64,000 nt of DNA from Adlercreutzia equolifaciens (GCF_029076695.1 NZ_JARFIK010000002.1:682001-746000), one strand, 5' to 3'. Positions 16,238 to 24,748 are shown, counted from the first letter of the stretch. Notes: a model not told the origin generated them from the letters alone. Numbers and translations are program-made.

Positions 16238-17155
16238 ATGATCTTGCTGGCCATCATTGTCGTTCTCGTCGTTCTTCTGCTGCCTCAGGCGCTGTTCATC
16301 GTGCCGCAGCAGAACGTGTACATCATCGAGCGTCTGGGCAAGTTCAACCGCTCAGTGAGCGCCGGCCTCAACGTGAAGATTCCCTTCTTCGAGACCATCG
16401 CCGCCAAGGTGGACATGCGCACGCGCCAGGAACAGTTCGGCATCGACGCGAAGACCCGCGACAACGTGACCGTCACCATGGCCATTGCCGCCCAGTACCG
16501 CGTGAGCACCCAGCCGGCCTCCCAGGGCCAGCCTTCCGGCGTGTGGCGCAGCTACTATATGCTGGCCAATCCCACGGCTCAGATGCGCTCCTACCTCATC
16601 GACGCGCTGCGTTCCAGCGTGCCCCAGTACACCCTTGACGAGGTGTTCGACAAGAAGGATGCCATTGCCTCCGATGTGAACCAGACGGTTTCCAGTCTCA
16701 TGGTGGCCTACGGCTACGACGTGGTGTCCACGCTGATCACCTCCATTGATCTTCCCGCCGATGTGGAGCAGTCCATGAACCGCATCAACTCCGCCCAGCG
16801 CGAGAAGGAAGCGGCCCAGTCGCTGGCCGAGGCCGAGCGCATCAAAGTGGTCACCGAGGCCCGCGCCCGCGCCGAGGCCATGGAGCAGGCGGGCCGCGGC
16901 ATTGCCGCCCAGCGCAAGGCCATTGCCGACGGCATTTCCGAGTCCCTGGCCGTTATCAAGAGCTCCGGGGTGTCGGCGGCCGAGGCCAACCAGCTGTTCA
17001 TCTTTACCCAGTGGACCGACATGATGAGCGAGTTCGCCCGCAACGGCCGCCAGTCCACGGTGGTGCTGCCCAGCGATTTCACGGCCACGGCTTCTATGTT
17101 CGAGCAGATGCTCGTGGCCCAGGAAACCGATACCGAGGATCCGAATCGTCAGTAG
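16238..17155 (+). CDS. SPFH/Band-7 (stomatin-like) membrane protein
   Basis: Protein of 305 residues with one N-terminal transmembrane segment (MILLAIIVVLVVLLLPQALF) and an SPFH domain (VPQQNVYIIERLGKFNRSV onward), followed by an Ala/Glu-rich coiled coil (about residues 185-240). Stomatin homologues form membrane microdomain oligomers and often support membrane proteases. The start is the ATG after AAAGGAGTCCCT; the longer in-frame reading has no support. In many bacteria an NfeD protein is adjacent; none is present here. It is a single-gene unit between the fusion hydrolase (divergent) and rplS. Confidence 0.88.
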   Translation: MILLAIIVVLVVLLLPQALFIVPQQNVYIIERLGKFNRSVSAGLNVKIPFFETIAAKVDMRTRQEQFGIDAKTRDNVTVTMAIAAQYRVSTQPASQGQPSGVWRSYYMLANPTAQMRSYLIDALRSSVPQYTLDEVFDKKDAIASDVNQTVSSLMVAYGYDVVSTLITSIDLPADVEQSMNRINSAQREKEAAQSLAEAERIKVVTEARARAEAMEQAGRGIAAQRKAIADGISESLAVIKSSGVSAAEANQLFIFTQWTDMMSEFARNGRQSTVVLPSDFTATASMFEQMLVAQETDTEDPNRQ

Positions 17156-17232
17156 GCTGCGGGCTCCCGAAAACGGCCGCCGCGCCGCGCAGGCCGTTCG
17201 TGGACATTCCTCGAAGGAGGGGAAATTTCCCC

Positions 17233-17261
17233 TTGCACGGGGTGCGGCAGGGCGATATACT
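17233..17261 (+). promoter_or_regulatory. Promoter of rplS
   Basis: TTGCAC (17233-17238), a 17-bp spacer and TATACT (17256-17261) form a near-consensus sigma-70-type promoter, giving an untranslated leader of about 55 nt. Confidence 0.75.
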
Positions 17262-17323
17262 GTCAAATCGCGTCCAAACCAAATTTGATGCAAGACCAAC
17301 GGTGAATATAGAAGGACATGGCA

Positions 17324-17671
17324 ATGGATATCATTCGCGCTATCGAGCAGCAGCAGATCAAGCAGGACCTCCCCGAGTTCAACGTGGGCGACAACGTTAA
17401 GGTCCACTACCGTATTACCGAGGGCAACCGCGAGCGTATTCAGGTGTTCCAGGGCGACGTCATCCGTCGTCAGGGCGCCTCTTCCCGCGAGACCTTCACC
17501 GTGCGCAAGATCAGCTTCTCCGTGGGCGTTGAGCGTACCTTCCCCGTGCACTCCCCGAAGATCGAGAAGATCGAGGTCACTCGTAAGGGCGATGTGCGTC
17601 GCGCCAAGCTGTACTACCTGCGCAACAAGGTGGGCAAGGCTGCCAAGATCAAGGAGAAGGCTTTCCGCTAG
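17324..17671 (+). CDS. rplS: 50S ribosomal protein L19
   Basis: Ribosomal protein L19, which lies at the interface of the 30S and 50S subunits. The sequence ([23 protein letters not shown] onward, with [33 protein letters not shown] and [19 protein letters not shown]) matches the family over its whole length of 115 residues. Two ATGs are close together: the one at 17324 is 8 bp after AAGGA and gives the usual N-terminus; 17318 would be only 2 bp from it. It has its own promoter and a strong terminator. The usual lepB partner is absent; rnhB follows. Confidence 0.96.
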   Translation: MDIIRAIEQQQIKQDLPEFNVGDNVKVHYRITEGNRERIQVFQGDVIRRQGASSRETFTVRKISFSVGVERTFPVHSPKIEKIEVTRKGDVRRAKLYYLRNKVGKAAKIKEKAFR

Positions 17672-17692
17672 GCCTTATTTCTCTTGTTTTGA

Positions 17693-17718
17693 AAAGGCTC
17701 CTTCGGGGGCCTTTTTTT
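17693..17718 (+). terminator. Terminator of rplS
   Basis: A 9-bp stem AAAGGCTCC/GGGGCCTTT with a TTCG tetraloop is followed by a run of T. Confidence 0.92.
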
Positions 17719-17750
17719 CATGGTAGTGCACCCTTTGGAAAGGAGCCCCG

Positions 17751-18542
17751 GTGATCGACCTCACCGTCCCCGAGATTCGCCGCAAGCTGCAGGAGGCCGA
17801 CGAGGCCCAGTTCGCCGTGTTGGAGCGCTCCCTGGTGGCCGACACCCGCAAGGGCGTGCGCAGCGCAGTCGAAGTGGCGCGGCGCCGTCTGGAGGCCGAG
17901 CGGGCCGAGGCCGACCGTCTGCAGGGGCTCTACGCCTATCAGCAGGCTCTGGCGGCCGAGCGCGGCGGTAGGGTGGTGCTCGGGCTCGACGAGGTAGGGC
18001 GCGGGCCTTTGGCCGGTCCCTTGGCCGTGGGCGGCGTAGTGCTGCCTGCCGAGCCGCTGATTGCCGGCCTCAACGACTCGAAGCAGGTGAAGCCCGAGAA
18101 TCGCACGGCCATTGCGGCCCAGGTGCGCGAGCAGGCCGTGGCTTGGGCCGTGCAGTATATCGAGCCTGCCGTCATCGACCGCCAGGGCATGACTGCCTCG
18201 CTGCGCCAGGCCTTCCGGGCCGCCATTGCCGAGGTGGAACGCCAGGGTGTGACGGTAGACATCATCCTGCTGGACGGCAATCCGCTCCATTTGGACGAGC
18301 GCGAGATCAACGTGGTCAAGGGCGACAGTAAATGCGCTGCCATTGCCGCGGCGTCGCTGGTGGCGAAAGTGGCCCGCGATGAGCTTATGGAAGCCTACGA
18401 TCGGCAGTATCCCGGCTATGGCTTTGCCTCGAACAAAGGCTATGGCTCAGCCGATCACACTGAGGCCATTAGGCAGAAGGGACTTACCCCGCTGCACCGT
18501 CGCAGCTTCTGCACGGCCTTTACGCAGGAATCGCTTTTCTAG
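17751..18542 (+). CDS. rnhB: Ribonuclease HII
   Basis: Removes RNA from RNA-DNA hybrids, including misincorporated ribonucleotides. The 263-residue protein starts at GTG after AAAGGAGCCCC. The catalytic core begins with VVLGLDEVGRGPLAGPLA near residue 75 (the D-E pair binds metal); further motifs are LNDSKQV, the late acidic LLDGNPL, and GDSKCAAIAAASLVAKVARDELM. An N-terminal helical extension of about 70 residues, rich in Arg and Glu, precedes the core; extensions of this kind are known in the family. The C-terminus ends normally with HRRSFC. It leads into the yraN-comM-dprA DNA-metabolism cluster, separated by a hairpin. Confidence 0.95.
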   Translation: MIDLTVPEIRRKLQEADEAQFAVLERSLVADTRKGVRSAVEVARRRLEAERAEADRLQGLYAYQQALAAERGGRVVLGLDEVGRGPLAGPLAVGGVVLPAEPLIAGLNDSKQVKPENRTAIAAQVREQAVAWAVQYIEPAVIDRQGMTASLRQAFRAAIAEVERQGVTVDIILLDGNPLHLDEREINVVKGDSKCAAIAAASLVAKVARDELMEAYDRQYPGYGFASNKGYGSADHTEAIRQKGLTPLHRRSFCTAFTQESLF

Positions 18543-18570
18543 TCTTTCGAGTTGCTTCTGGCGAGTTTTG

Positions 18571-18613
18571 AACTGCCTCCCCTTTCTTGGACCACGAGAA
18601 ATGGGAGGCAGTT
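18571..18613 (+). terminator. Long hairpin after rnhB
   Basis: AACTGCCTCCC pairs perfectly with GGGAGGCAGTT, and the interior TTTCT/AGAAA extends the stem. It is followed by CGTTTTCG, a modest T tract. Confidence 0.65.
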
Positions 18614-18777
18614 CGTTTTCGCAGGCGTTTTCTGACTGACCGTCGCTGATCTGCCGTTTGAGGGAGCGGCGTGGCGCACGTGCGACGCTGCTGCGAACGC
18701 AATGCGACTTTGATCCGAATTGTTTTGGACGCTCGGTCCATAAGGTTGCCCTTCGCTTTGACGAAAGGAGCAAACCT

Positions 18778-19329
18778 ATGGATCAACCGCGTTGCTATGA
18801 GGAGTTTTTCGAGTTCGAAAGCGATATTCCTGTTTGGGACGATCGTCCTTGCTGGGACGATTTCCCCGAAGGGGAAAAGCGCAAGGAGCGCAAGGGCCGT
18901 AAGGGCACCGATAAAGAGCCGGCCTCGAAAAAGAGCAAGAACGCTTCGGGGAAGAAGTCGGCAGGCAAGCGCAACAAGGAGCTTGGCCGGCGCGGCGAGG
19001 AGGCGGCGGCCGATTTTCTGCGTCGTCGCGGTTTTCTCATCCTCGATCGCAATTGGACCTGCTTTGCCGGAGAGGCCGATATCGTGGCCATGGACGGCGA
19101 CGCCCTGGTGTTTGTGGAGGTAAAGACGCGTCGAGGCGTCGACAAGGGCTTTCCCGCCGATGCCGTTAACGAGAAGAAGCGCCGCAAATACGAGAACATC
19201 GCCCTGGCCTACGTCCAGCAGCACTATGTCGGCGAAGTGGCGGTGCGCTTCGACGTCGTCTCGGTGGTGGCCGTGGACGGGGGTCGCGCCCTTATCCGCC
19301 ACCATCCCGGCGCCTTCTGCGGGTGCTAG
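18778..19329 (+). CDS. yraN: YraN/UPF0102 family endonuclease-like protein
   Basis: Protein of 183 residues with a PD-(D/E)xK nuclease fold, of uncertain cellular role. The start is the ATG after AAAGGAG. The conserved domain runs from about residue 65: KELGRRGEEAAADFLRRRGF, then the nuclease motifs in GEADIVAMDGDALVFVEVKTR (E-D...E-x-K). The first 64 residues are an unusual extension, acidic then strongly basic (Lys/Arg/Ser-rich), not part of the normal 115-residue family and likely disordered. It lies between rnhB and comM, the common genomic neighbourhood of yraN, and ends 3 bp before comM. Confidence 0.9.
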   Translation: MDQPRCYEEFFEFESDIPVWDDRPCWDDFPEGEKRKERKGRKGTDKEPASKKSKNASGKKSAGKRNKELGRRGEEAAADFLRRRGFLILDRNWTCFAGEADIVAMDGDALVFVEVKTRRGVDKGFPADAVNEKKRRKYENIALAYVQQHYVGEVAVRFDVVSVVAVDGGRALIRHHPGAFCGC

Positions 19330-19332
19330 ACC

Positions 19333-20847
19333 ATGCAACACGGGCAATGCGCCGTCATGAGCGCCACAGTGCGCGGGGTAGATGTCATTCCCGTTGCCGT
19401 AGAGGTGGTCGTATCGGGTGGCCTTCCGGGCATTTCCATTGTGGGTATGCCCGATGCGGCCATTCAGGAGGCGCGGGAGCGCGTGAAGGCCGCCATTCGC
19501 GCGGCGGGTTTCACCGTTCCCAACGAGAAGATTGTCATCAACCTGGCGCCGAGCAATGTGCGAAAGACGGGATCGGGCTTCGATGTGCCCATGGCCGTGG
19601 GTATCTTGGCGGCGAGCCAGCAGATTGACCCCGCCTGGGTAAAGGACACGTTGTACGTGGGGGAGCTGTCCCTGGAAGGGCGCGTGCGCCCCGTCTCGGG
19701 TACGCTTCCCTGCGCTATTTGCGCGCGGGAGCGCGGCTGCGCCTTTGTTTGCGCCCAAGAGAGCGATCCCGTTCCCTTGGAGGGGGTGGCGACGTTCTCC
19801 TTGCGGCATTTGGGTCAGCTGGTCCAGGAAGGTGGAGCCGTCCGGGTGCTTTCCGCCCATGACTCAGCGCCGCGGCAGGCTGCGGCGCTCCCGTCGCTCG
19901 ACTTCTCCGATGTGGCTGGCCATGAGGTGGCGAAACGTGCCTTTCAGATTGCCGCTGCAGGCTCTCACGGACTGCTCATGATGGGCCCTCCGGGATCGGG
20001 GAAAACCATGCTGGCCTCTCGCATCGCCACCATTCTGCCGCCCCTGACGGAGGATGAGGCCATCGAGGCGGCCGTGGTTCACTCGGTAGCCAACGAGCCC
20101 ATTGAGGGCATCATTGCGGGTCGTCGGCCCTTCCGCAGCCCCCACCACAGCGCCACGCAGGCCGGACTGGTGGGCGGGGGCAACCCAATCCGCCCGGGTG
20201 AAATTTCACTGGCTCATCACGGCGTGCTGTTCTTGGACGAGCTGGCGGAGTTTCGCGTGTCGGCGCTGCAAAGCATTCGTCAGCCCCTTGAGTCTGGTGC
20301 CGTCAGCTTGACCCGGGCCGACGGCAATGTCACCTTTCCGGCACGCTTCATGCTGGTGGCGGCCACCAACCCGTGTCCCTGCGGCTATTACGGTGACGAT
20401 CAGCACGAATGCCACTGCACGGTCCCTCAGATTCACGGATACCAGAATCGCATCGGAGGGCCGCTGATGGACCGCATCGATTTGCACCTGGATGTGCGGC
20501 GCATCCCGCCTGGCCGGGTGCTTGAAGCGGGGCGGGGCACCTCGTCGGCCCAGCTGCGGGAGGCGGTGGTGCGCGGCCGCGCCTTTGCCGCTTGGCGCAG
20601 AGCGCAGGAGGACGCGGTGGGGACGCACGGATCCCGATCGCCGTTGGAGACGTGCGCTCTGGCCGATAGCGCCCGGCAGTTTCTGGTGTCGGTGGCCGAG
20701 CTCCGTGCGATGAGCGGTCGCGCAATGGTGCGCACGGCGCTGGTGGCGCGCACCATTGCCGATATGGCGGAGTCGTCTGAAGTTTTGGAAGAGCATGTGG
20801 CGGAAGCAATCAACTTTCGCGTGCGGGAAGGAGTGGGAGGCAGCTGA
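19333..20847 (+). CDS. comM: ComM/YifB family AAA+ ATPase
   Basis: AAA+ protein of 504 residues, known in transformable bacteria as a helicase that extends branch migration during integration of incoming DNA. The N-terminal ComM/Lon-like domain opens with AVMSATVRGVDVIPVAVEV and includes GLPGISIVGMPD. Walker A is MGPPGSGKTML near residue 220; Walker B is LFLDELAEF near residue 300; a Cys pair region NPCPCGYYGDDQHECHC, typical of the family, follows. The C-terminal Mg-chelatase domain ends at VREG. Its stop codon overlaps the dprA start (TGATG), so the two competence-type proteins are translationally coupled. Confidence 0.95.
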   Translation: MQHGQCAVMSATVRGVDVIPVAVEVVVSGGLPGISIVGMPDAAIQEARERVKAAIRAAGFTVPNEKIVINLAPSNVRKTGSGFDVPMAVGILAASQQIDPAWVKDTLYVGELSLEGRVRPVSGTLPCAICARERGCAFVCAQESDPVPLEGVATFSLRHLGQLVQEGGAVRVLSAHDSAPRQAAALPSLDFSDVAGHEVAKRAFQIAAAGSHGLLMMGPPGSGKTMLASRIATILPPLTEDEAIEAAVVHSVANEPIEGIIAGRRPFRSPHHSATQAGLVGGGNPIRPGEISLAHHGVLFLDELAEFRVSALQSIRQPLESGAVSLTRADGNVTFPARFMLVAATNPCPCGYYGDDQHECHCTVPQIHGYQNRIGGPLMDRIDLHLDVRRIPPGRVLEAGRGTSSAQLREAVVRGRAFAAWRRAQEDAVGTHGSRSPLETCALADSARQFLVSVAELRAMSGRAMVRTALVARTIADMAESSEVLEEHVAEAINFRVREGVGGS

Positions 20848-21800
20848 TGGGAGTGCGGACGATGGTTTTGGAGGGGCCGCGATTCGAGATTGGTCGCGAC
20901 GATGCGGCGTTTCCCGCCGCTCTTGCCGCCATATCCAATCCGCCCGAGCGGCTCTTCGGGGTGGGAAACCCCGACGTGCTGCGCGAGGGTTTGGCCGTGG
21001 TGGGCGCCCGGAGGGCCACGCCCTACGGGCGCTCGGCGGCCAAGCGCTTTGCGGGTCGAGCGGCCGAGCGCGGCGTGGTGATCATCTCGGGCGGCGCGCG
21101 GGGCTGCGATGCCGTGGCCCACGAGGCAGCTCTGGCAGCTGGCGCGCCCACGGTGGCGTTTCTCGGCGGCGGCTGCAATCAGATCTACCCGGCCGAGAAC
21201 GCTGGGCTCTTTCAGCGCATCATAGGCGGGGGAGGAGCGGTGGTGTCCGAGCATCCGTGGGATTTCCCGCCCCAGGGCTACACGTTTCGGGCGCGCAATC
21301 GCCTGATTGCCGGTTTGGCCCGGGCGACGCTCATTGTGGAGGCGGGCTTGCCCTCAGGCACCTTCTCTACGGCCGATGAGGCGCTGACGGCTGGGCGCGA
21401 GGTGTGGGTGGTACCCGGGGCCATCACCTCTGCCAGCTCGCGCGGATCGAACCGCCTGCTCTACCAGGGCGCGCTGCCCATCGTCGACGACGATGCCTTT
21501 GACGATGCGCTGCTCCAAACCTTCGGATGCCTGCGCTTTCCCGACGAGGAGGCTGAAAAGGAAGCGCCCGCGCCGGCCCGGCCGGGGGTGGAGACACCGA
21601 CGGAGACTTTGCTCGAGGCATTGCGCGCTGAGCCGCTGGGCATGGAGGCGCTGCGCAATCTGGCCCAAGCGGCGCGTCCCGGGGAAGACTCGTTCACATG
21701 GCTCATGGTCTGGCTGGCCACCGCTCAACGCGATGGACTTATCGCCCAGTATCCCGATGGTCGTTACGGCCCCGCTTTGACGGCGGGAAGAAGGAGGTAG
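20847..21800 (+). CDS. dprA: DNA-processing protein DprA
   Basis: Loads RecA onto incoming single-stranded DNA. The 317-residue protein has the DprA Rossmann core: LAVVGARRATPYGRSAAKRFA near residue 50, ISGGARGCDAVAHEAAL near residue 75, the VAFLGGGCNQIYP strand, and SEHPWDFPPQGYTFRARNRLIAGL, which is highly diagnostic. A C-terminal winged-helix-like region (ETPTETLLEALRAEPLGMEALRN) follows. It starts on the comM stop. In many Gram-positives topA follows dprA before trmFO; here it does not. A strong ribosome site and ATG (21791-21807) follow the stop without an evident gene. Confidence 0.94.
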   Translation: MGVRTMVLEGPRFEIGRDDAAFPAALAAISNPPERLFGVGNPDVLREGLAVVGARRATPYGRSAAKRFAGRAAERGVVIISGGARGCDAVAHEAALAAGAPTVAFLGGGCNQIYPAENAGLFQRIIGGGGAVVSEHPWDFPPQGYTFRARNRLIAGLARATLIVEAGLPSGTFSTADEALTAGREVWVVPGAITSASSRGSNRLLYQGALPIVDDDAFDDALLQTFGCLRFPDEEAEKEAPAPARPGVETPTETLLEALRAEPLGMEALRNLAQAARPGEDSFTWLMVWLATAQRDGLIAQYPDGRYGPALTAGRRR

Positions 21801-21872
21801 CGCTATGAGCGCATCGGTTTGTGAACGGCGGCCGTCCCGTTCCGATTTGACTGCCGTGGAAACCCTGTTATT

Positions 21873-21881
21873 TGGTATCCT
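21873..21881 (+). promoter_or_regulatory. Extended -10 of trmFO, likely leaderless
   Basis: TGGTATCCT is an extended -10 ending 8 bp before the trmFO ATG, which has no ribosome site. Transcription would begin at or next to the start codon. Confidence 0.45.
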
Positions 21882-21889
21882 GTTGAGCC

Positions 21890-23266
21890 ATGACACAACA
21901 CGTAACCATAATCGGCGGCGGTCTGGCGGGCAGCGAGGCGGCTTTGAGTTTGGCGGACCGCGGCATTGCCGTGCGTCTGTGGGAGATGCGTCCCGTCCAG
22001 CAGACGGCAGTGCATCACAGCGGGGACTTCGCCGAGCTCGTGTGCTCGAACTCCCTGAAGAGCATGAAGCCGGACAGTGCCGCGGGTCTTCTGAAGGAAG
22101 AGCTGACGGTGTTGGGCTCGCCGGTGCTGGCCGCCGCGAAGCGCCACGCCGTGGCGGCCGGGGGTGCCCTGGCCGTCGACCGCGTGCAGTTCGCCGCCGC
22201 CGTCACCGAGCAAATAACAGCGCATCCGCTTATCGAGGTGATACGCGAGGAGGCCACGGATCTGGGCGCCCTTGCCCGTCAAAGCGACGCCCTGGTACTG
22301 GCGTCGGGTCCCCTTACGTCCGACGGACTCTCGTCCGCGCTTATGGACCTGACGGGGCGCGACGCCCTTGCCTTCTACGACGCAGCGGCGCCGGTGGTCA
22401 TGGCGGACTCCATCGACATGGACAAGGTGTTTCGCCAGAGCCGTTATGAGGATGCCGAGAGCGGCGGCGACTATCTGAACGCGCCGTTTACGCGCGAGGA
22501 GTACGATGCGTTCATCGAGGAGCTGCTGGGGGCCGAGCGCGTTATCAAGAAGGACTTCGAGTCGAAGGATCTCTTCCAGGCCTGTCAGCCTATCGAGGAG
22601 ATTGCCCGGGCCGGTCACGACGCGCCGCGCTTCGGTACCTTGAAGCCCGTCGGGCTCACGGATCCACGCACGGGGCGTCGCCCCTGGGCTGCGTTGCAGC
22701 TGCGGGCCGAGGACGCCTTCGGCACCAGCTACAACTTGGTGGGTTTCCAGACGAATTTGACCTTCCCCGAGCAGCGTCGGGTGTTCTCGATGATTCCCGG
22801 CCTGGAGCAGGCCGAGTTTGCGCGCTATGGGGTCATGCATCGCAATACCTTCATTGACGCGCCGCGCCTGCTGGACAACCACAATCGTCTTCGCACGCCT
22901 CAGGCCGAGGCTTTGGGCGTGCCGGTGTACGTGGTGGGGCAGCTGGCTGGCACCGAGGGCTACTGCGAGGCCATCCGATCGGGGCTGCACGGTGCCCTGG
23001 CGGTGACGGCCGATCTGCGGGGCGTGGCTTTGCCGGAGCTTTCTGTGGACACGGTTTACGGAGCGCTCTTGAACTACGCGACCGACGAGGCTACCGTTGA
23101 CTATCAGCCCATGCATGTGAATTTCGGTATTATGTGTCCGTTCGAGCAGCGTATCCGCAACAAGAAGGAGCGCTATCGCGCCTACGCCGATCGCGCCAAT
23201 GCGGCTTTGGCCGACTACCGGTCGGCTCTTGAGGCGGCGGGTCTTATGACGCCGCTGCCGGCCTAG
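21890..23266 (+). CDS. trmFO: Methylenetetrahydrofolate-tRNA (uracil-5-)-methyltransferase
   Basis: FAD- and folate-dependent enzyme that methylates U54 of tRNA to ribothymidine. The 458-residue length is standard. The N-terminal dinucleotide motif is VTIIGGGLAGSEAALSLADRG; the following VRLWEMRP and FAELVCSNSLKS, with the conserved Cys, are diagnostic of TrmFO, as are RQSRYE, PFTREEYDAF, FGTLKPVGLTDPRTG and the late MHVNFGIMCPFE. The ATG lacks a Shine-Dalgarno sequence but follows a -10-like box by 8 bp. It precedes xerC, the order common in Gram-positives, with topA missing upstream. Confidence 0.95.
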   Translation: MTQHVTIIGGGLAGSEAALSLADRGIAVRLWEMRPVQQTAVHHSGDFAELVCSNSLKSMKPDSAAGLLKEELTVLGSPVLAAAKRHAVAAGGALAVDRVQFAAAVTEQITAHPLIEVIREEATDLGALARQSDALVLASGPLTSDGLSSALMDLTGRDALAFYDAAAPVVMADSIDMDKVFRQSRYEDAESGGDYLNAPFTREEYDAFIEELLGAERVIKKDFESKDLFQACQPIEEIARAGHDAPRFGTLKPVGLTDPRTGRRPWAALQLRAEDAFGTSYNLVGFQTNLTFPEQRRVFSMIPGLEQAEFARYGVMHRNTFIDAPRLLDNHNRLRTPQAEALGVPVYVVGQLAGTEGYCEAIRSGLHGALAVTADLRGVALPELSVDTVYGALLNYATDEATVDYQPMHVNFGIMCPFEQRIRNKKERYRAYADRANAALADYRSALEAAGLMTPLPA

Positions 23267-23274
23267 GGGGCGCC

Positions 23275-24231
23275 GTGGTGGGCAGGCAGGCGGCCGTGTT
23301 GGACGATGCGGCGCTTCCCCATAGGGCGGACGTCGACGATTTCTGTGCCATGCTCGTGGTGGAGCAGGGGGCGTCCGATCATACGGTTCGTGCCTATCGC
23401 GACGATTTGCTGGCTTATCTGCGCTGGGCGGCGCGTATGGGGCTCGATCCGCTGGCGGTTACCTATCGCCAGTTGCGCCGCTATTTGGCCGAGCTCGATC
23501 AGGCGCGCTATGCCCGCACCACCATCAAGCGTCATCTGTCGGCTCTGCGGTCCTTCTTCCGCTGGCTCAATGCGGAGGGCCGCACTGACAACGATCCCGT
23601 CAGCGTCATGCAAGCGCCGAAGAGCGCCCATCGACTGCCGAAAGTGATGACGGTGGACGACATGAAGGCGCTGCTCTCGGTGATGGGTCCGGTGGATCGA
23701 GAGGGCAACCCGCGTCCCCAAACGCCCGATGACCTGCGAGACCAGGCCCTGCTTGAATTTCTCTTCTCCTGCGGCGCCCGTATTTCCGAGGCTTCGGGGC
23801 TGCTGGTGGAATGGGTGGATTTTCCCGCGCTGGAAGTCAAGGTGTTCGGCAAGCGCGCCAAGGAGCGCCTTATCCCTCTGAGTCGGGGAGCGGCCGAGGT
23901 CATGGAGCGGTACCTGCGCGAGGCTCGTCCTCAGCTGCTGGGGGAGAAGCAGAGCGATCGGTTCTTTATCTCGAATCGGGGCAACCCCATGAGCGCCGAC
24001 AGCCTGCGCAAGCGCTTCAAGCGCGCCTTGGCTTTAGCGGGGCTCGATGAAAGCCTCTCGCCCCATGCGGTGCGCCATTCGTTTGCCACCACGCTTTTGG
24101 AGGGCGGAGCCGATTTGCGCAGCGTGCAGGACATGTTGGGCCATGCCAGCTTGTCCACCACCCAAATCTATACTCACGTATCGGTGGACCGTCTGAAAAA
24201 CGTGCACGGCCAGGCCCATCCTCGCGCCTAG
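23275..24231 (+). CDS. xerC: Tyrosine recombinase XerC/XerD
   Basis: Site-specific recombinase of 318 residues that resolves chromosome dimers. The N-terminal core-binding domain (about residues 15-110) has the SAM-like pattern (DHTVRAYRDDLLAYLRWA). The catalytic set is complete: R in GARISEASGL near residue 167, HAVRHSFATTLLEGG, then LGHASLSTTQIYTHVS with the nucleophilic Tyr. The GTG at 23275 is used; it is 8 bp past the trmFO stop, with the next GTG directly adjacent. The trmFO-xerC order is the ordinary chromosomal arrangement, so this is the housekeeping recombinase and not a phage integrase. Confidence 0.9.
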   Translation: MVGRQAAVLDDAALPHRADVDDFCAMLVVEQGASDHTVRAYRDDLLAYLRWAARMGLDPLAVTYRQLRRYLAELDQARYARTTIKRHLSALRSFFRWLNAEGRTDNDPVSVMQAPKSAHRLPKVMTVDDMKALLSVMGPVDREGNPRPQTPDDLRDQALLEFLFSCGARISEASGLLVEWVDFPALEVKVFGKRAKERLIPLSRGAAEVMERYLREARPQLLGEKQSDRFFISNRGNPMSADSLRKRFKRALALAGLDESLSPHAVRHSFATTLLEGGADLRSVQDMLGHASLSTTQIYTHVSVDRLKNVHGQAHPRA

Positions 24232-24414
24232 GGTTCATCTTTTTTGACGGCTCGTGAACAGTGAGGCGGCGGCCGCGTTTCAAGGCGGTTGCACTGTTCT
24301 CACGCTTTCTTTCTGCGCCTTTGAGCGCGGACTGCTTCCCTCAAAATGCTAATTGAATTTTTAGAGGGTTCGTCGGTGTTGATCATGCCGAGACCGCAGG
24401 TGAAGGGAGGAGCC

Positions 24415-24513
24415 ATGAGTCGCAAGAAGGCAAAGATGTTGTTCTGGGCGGCCCTCGTTGTGCTCGCCTATATCCCTTACCTTATGCAAACAGCCAGCCA
24501 CGCCATCATGTAG
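24415..24513 (+). CDS. Small single-pass membrane peptide, 32 residues
   Basis: A short gene with a strong ribosome site (GAAGGGAGGAGCC) before ATG 24415 and a stop at 24511. The peptide begins with a positive SRKKAK, continues with a hydrophobic span (MLFWAALVVLAYIPYLM) and ends TASHAIM: the make-up of a small membrane protein with a cytoplasmic basic N-terminus. It lies in the 580-bp gap between xerC and the MFS transporter, with no long gene overlapping it. Function is unknown; small peptides of this type often modulate larger membrane proteins. The SD strength and coherent composition are the only evidence. Confidence 0.55.
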   Translation: MSRKKAKMLFWAALVVLAYIPYLMQTASHAIM

Positions 24514-24718
24514 TGGTGCTTTGGCGGCGGTTTCTGATGGCGACGCCAACGGGACTGTCAGGGCTTGAAGCCCATGATTTCGTTCGGTGGGCCGTGGGCC
24601 CGCTTTCCTCATTCCGTTCGTTCTGTCCGAAAATCCGTGAAGGAACCGTGACGACTGCCGATGCGTGGCGCGTCCAGTGGAGGGGTTTCATCGCCGAACG
24701 GAAAAGTTGACCTTTCCT
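24514..24718. other. Non-coding gap before the MFS promoter
   Basis: Together with 24719-24818 this makes a 305-bp stretch without a gene between the small peptide and the transporter. I see no RNA gene or repeat in it; a TTGACC at 24707 may belong to the promoter region. Confidence 0.5.
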
Positions 24719-24748
24719 CTTGAATTCCCCGTTCAAGGGGTTCATACT
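24719..24748 (+). promoter_or_regulatory. MFS transporter promoter with overlapping inverted repeat
   Basis: TTGAAT (24720-24725), a 17-bp spacer and CATACT (24743-24748). The -35 is embedded in CTTGAA-TTCCCCG-TTCAAG (24719-24737), a 6-bp inverted repeat that could be a repressor site. Confidence 0.5.

Noticed and set aside
21805-22449. 214-codon rightward frame with strong ribosome site, overlapping trmFO
   Set aside because: Beyond the first 28 codons it is only the out-of-frame reading of trmFO; kept as a finding about the orphan start site, not as a gene.
23275-24231. Phage or island integrase linked to the tRNA-Asp fragment
   Set aside because: This recombinase sits in the housekeeping trmFO-xerC order, 17 kb from the tRNA genes.
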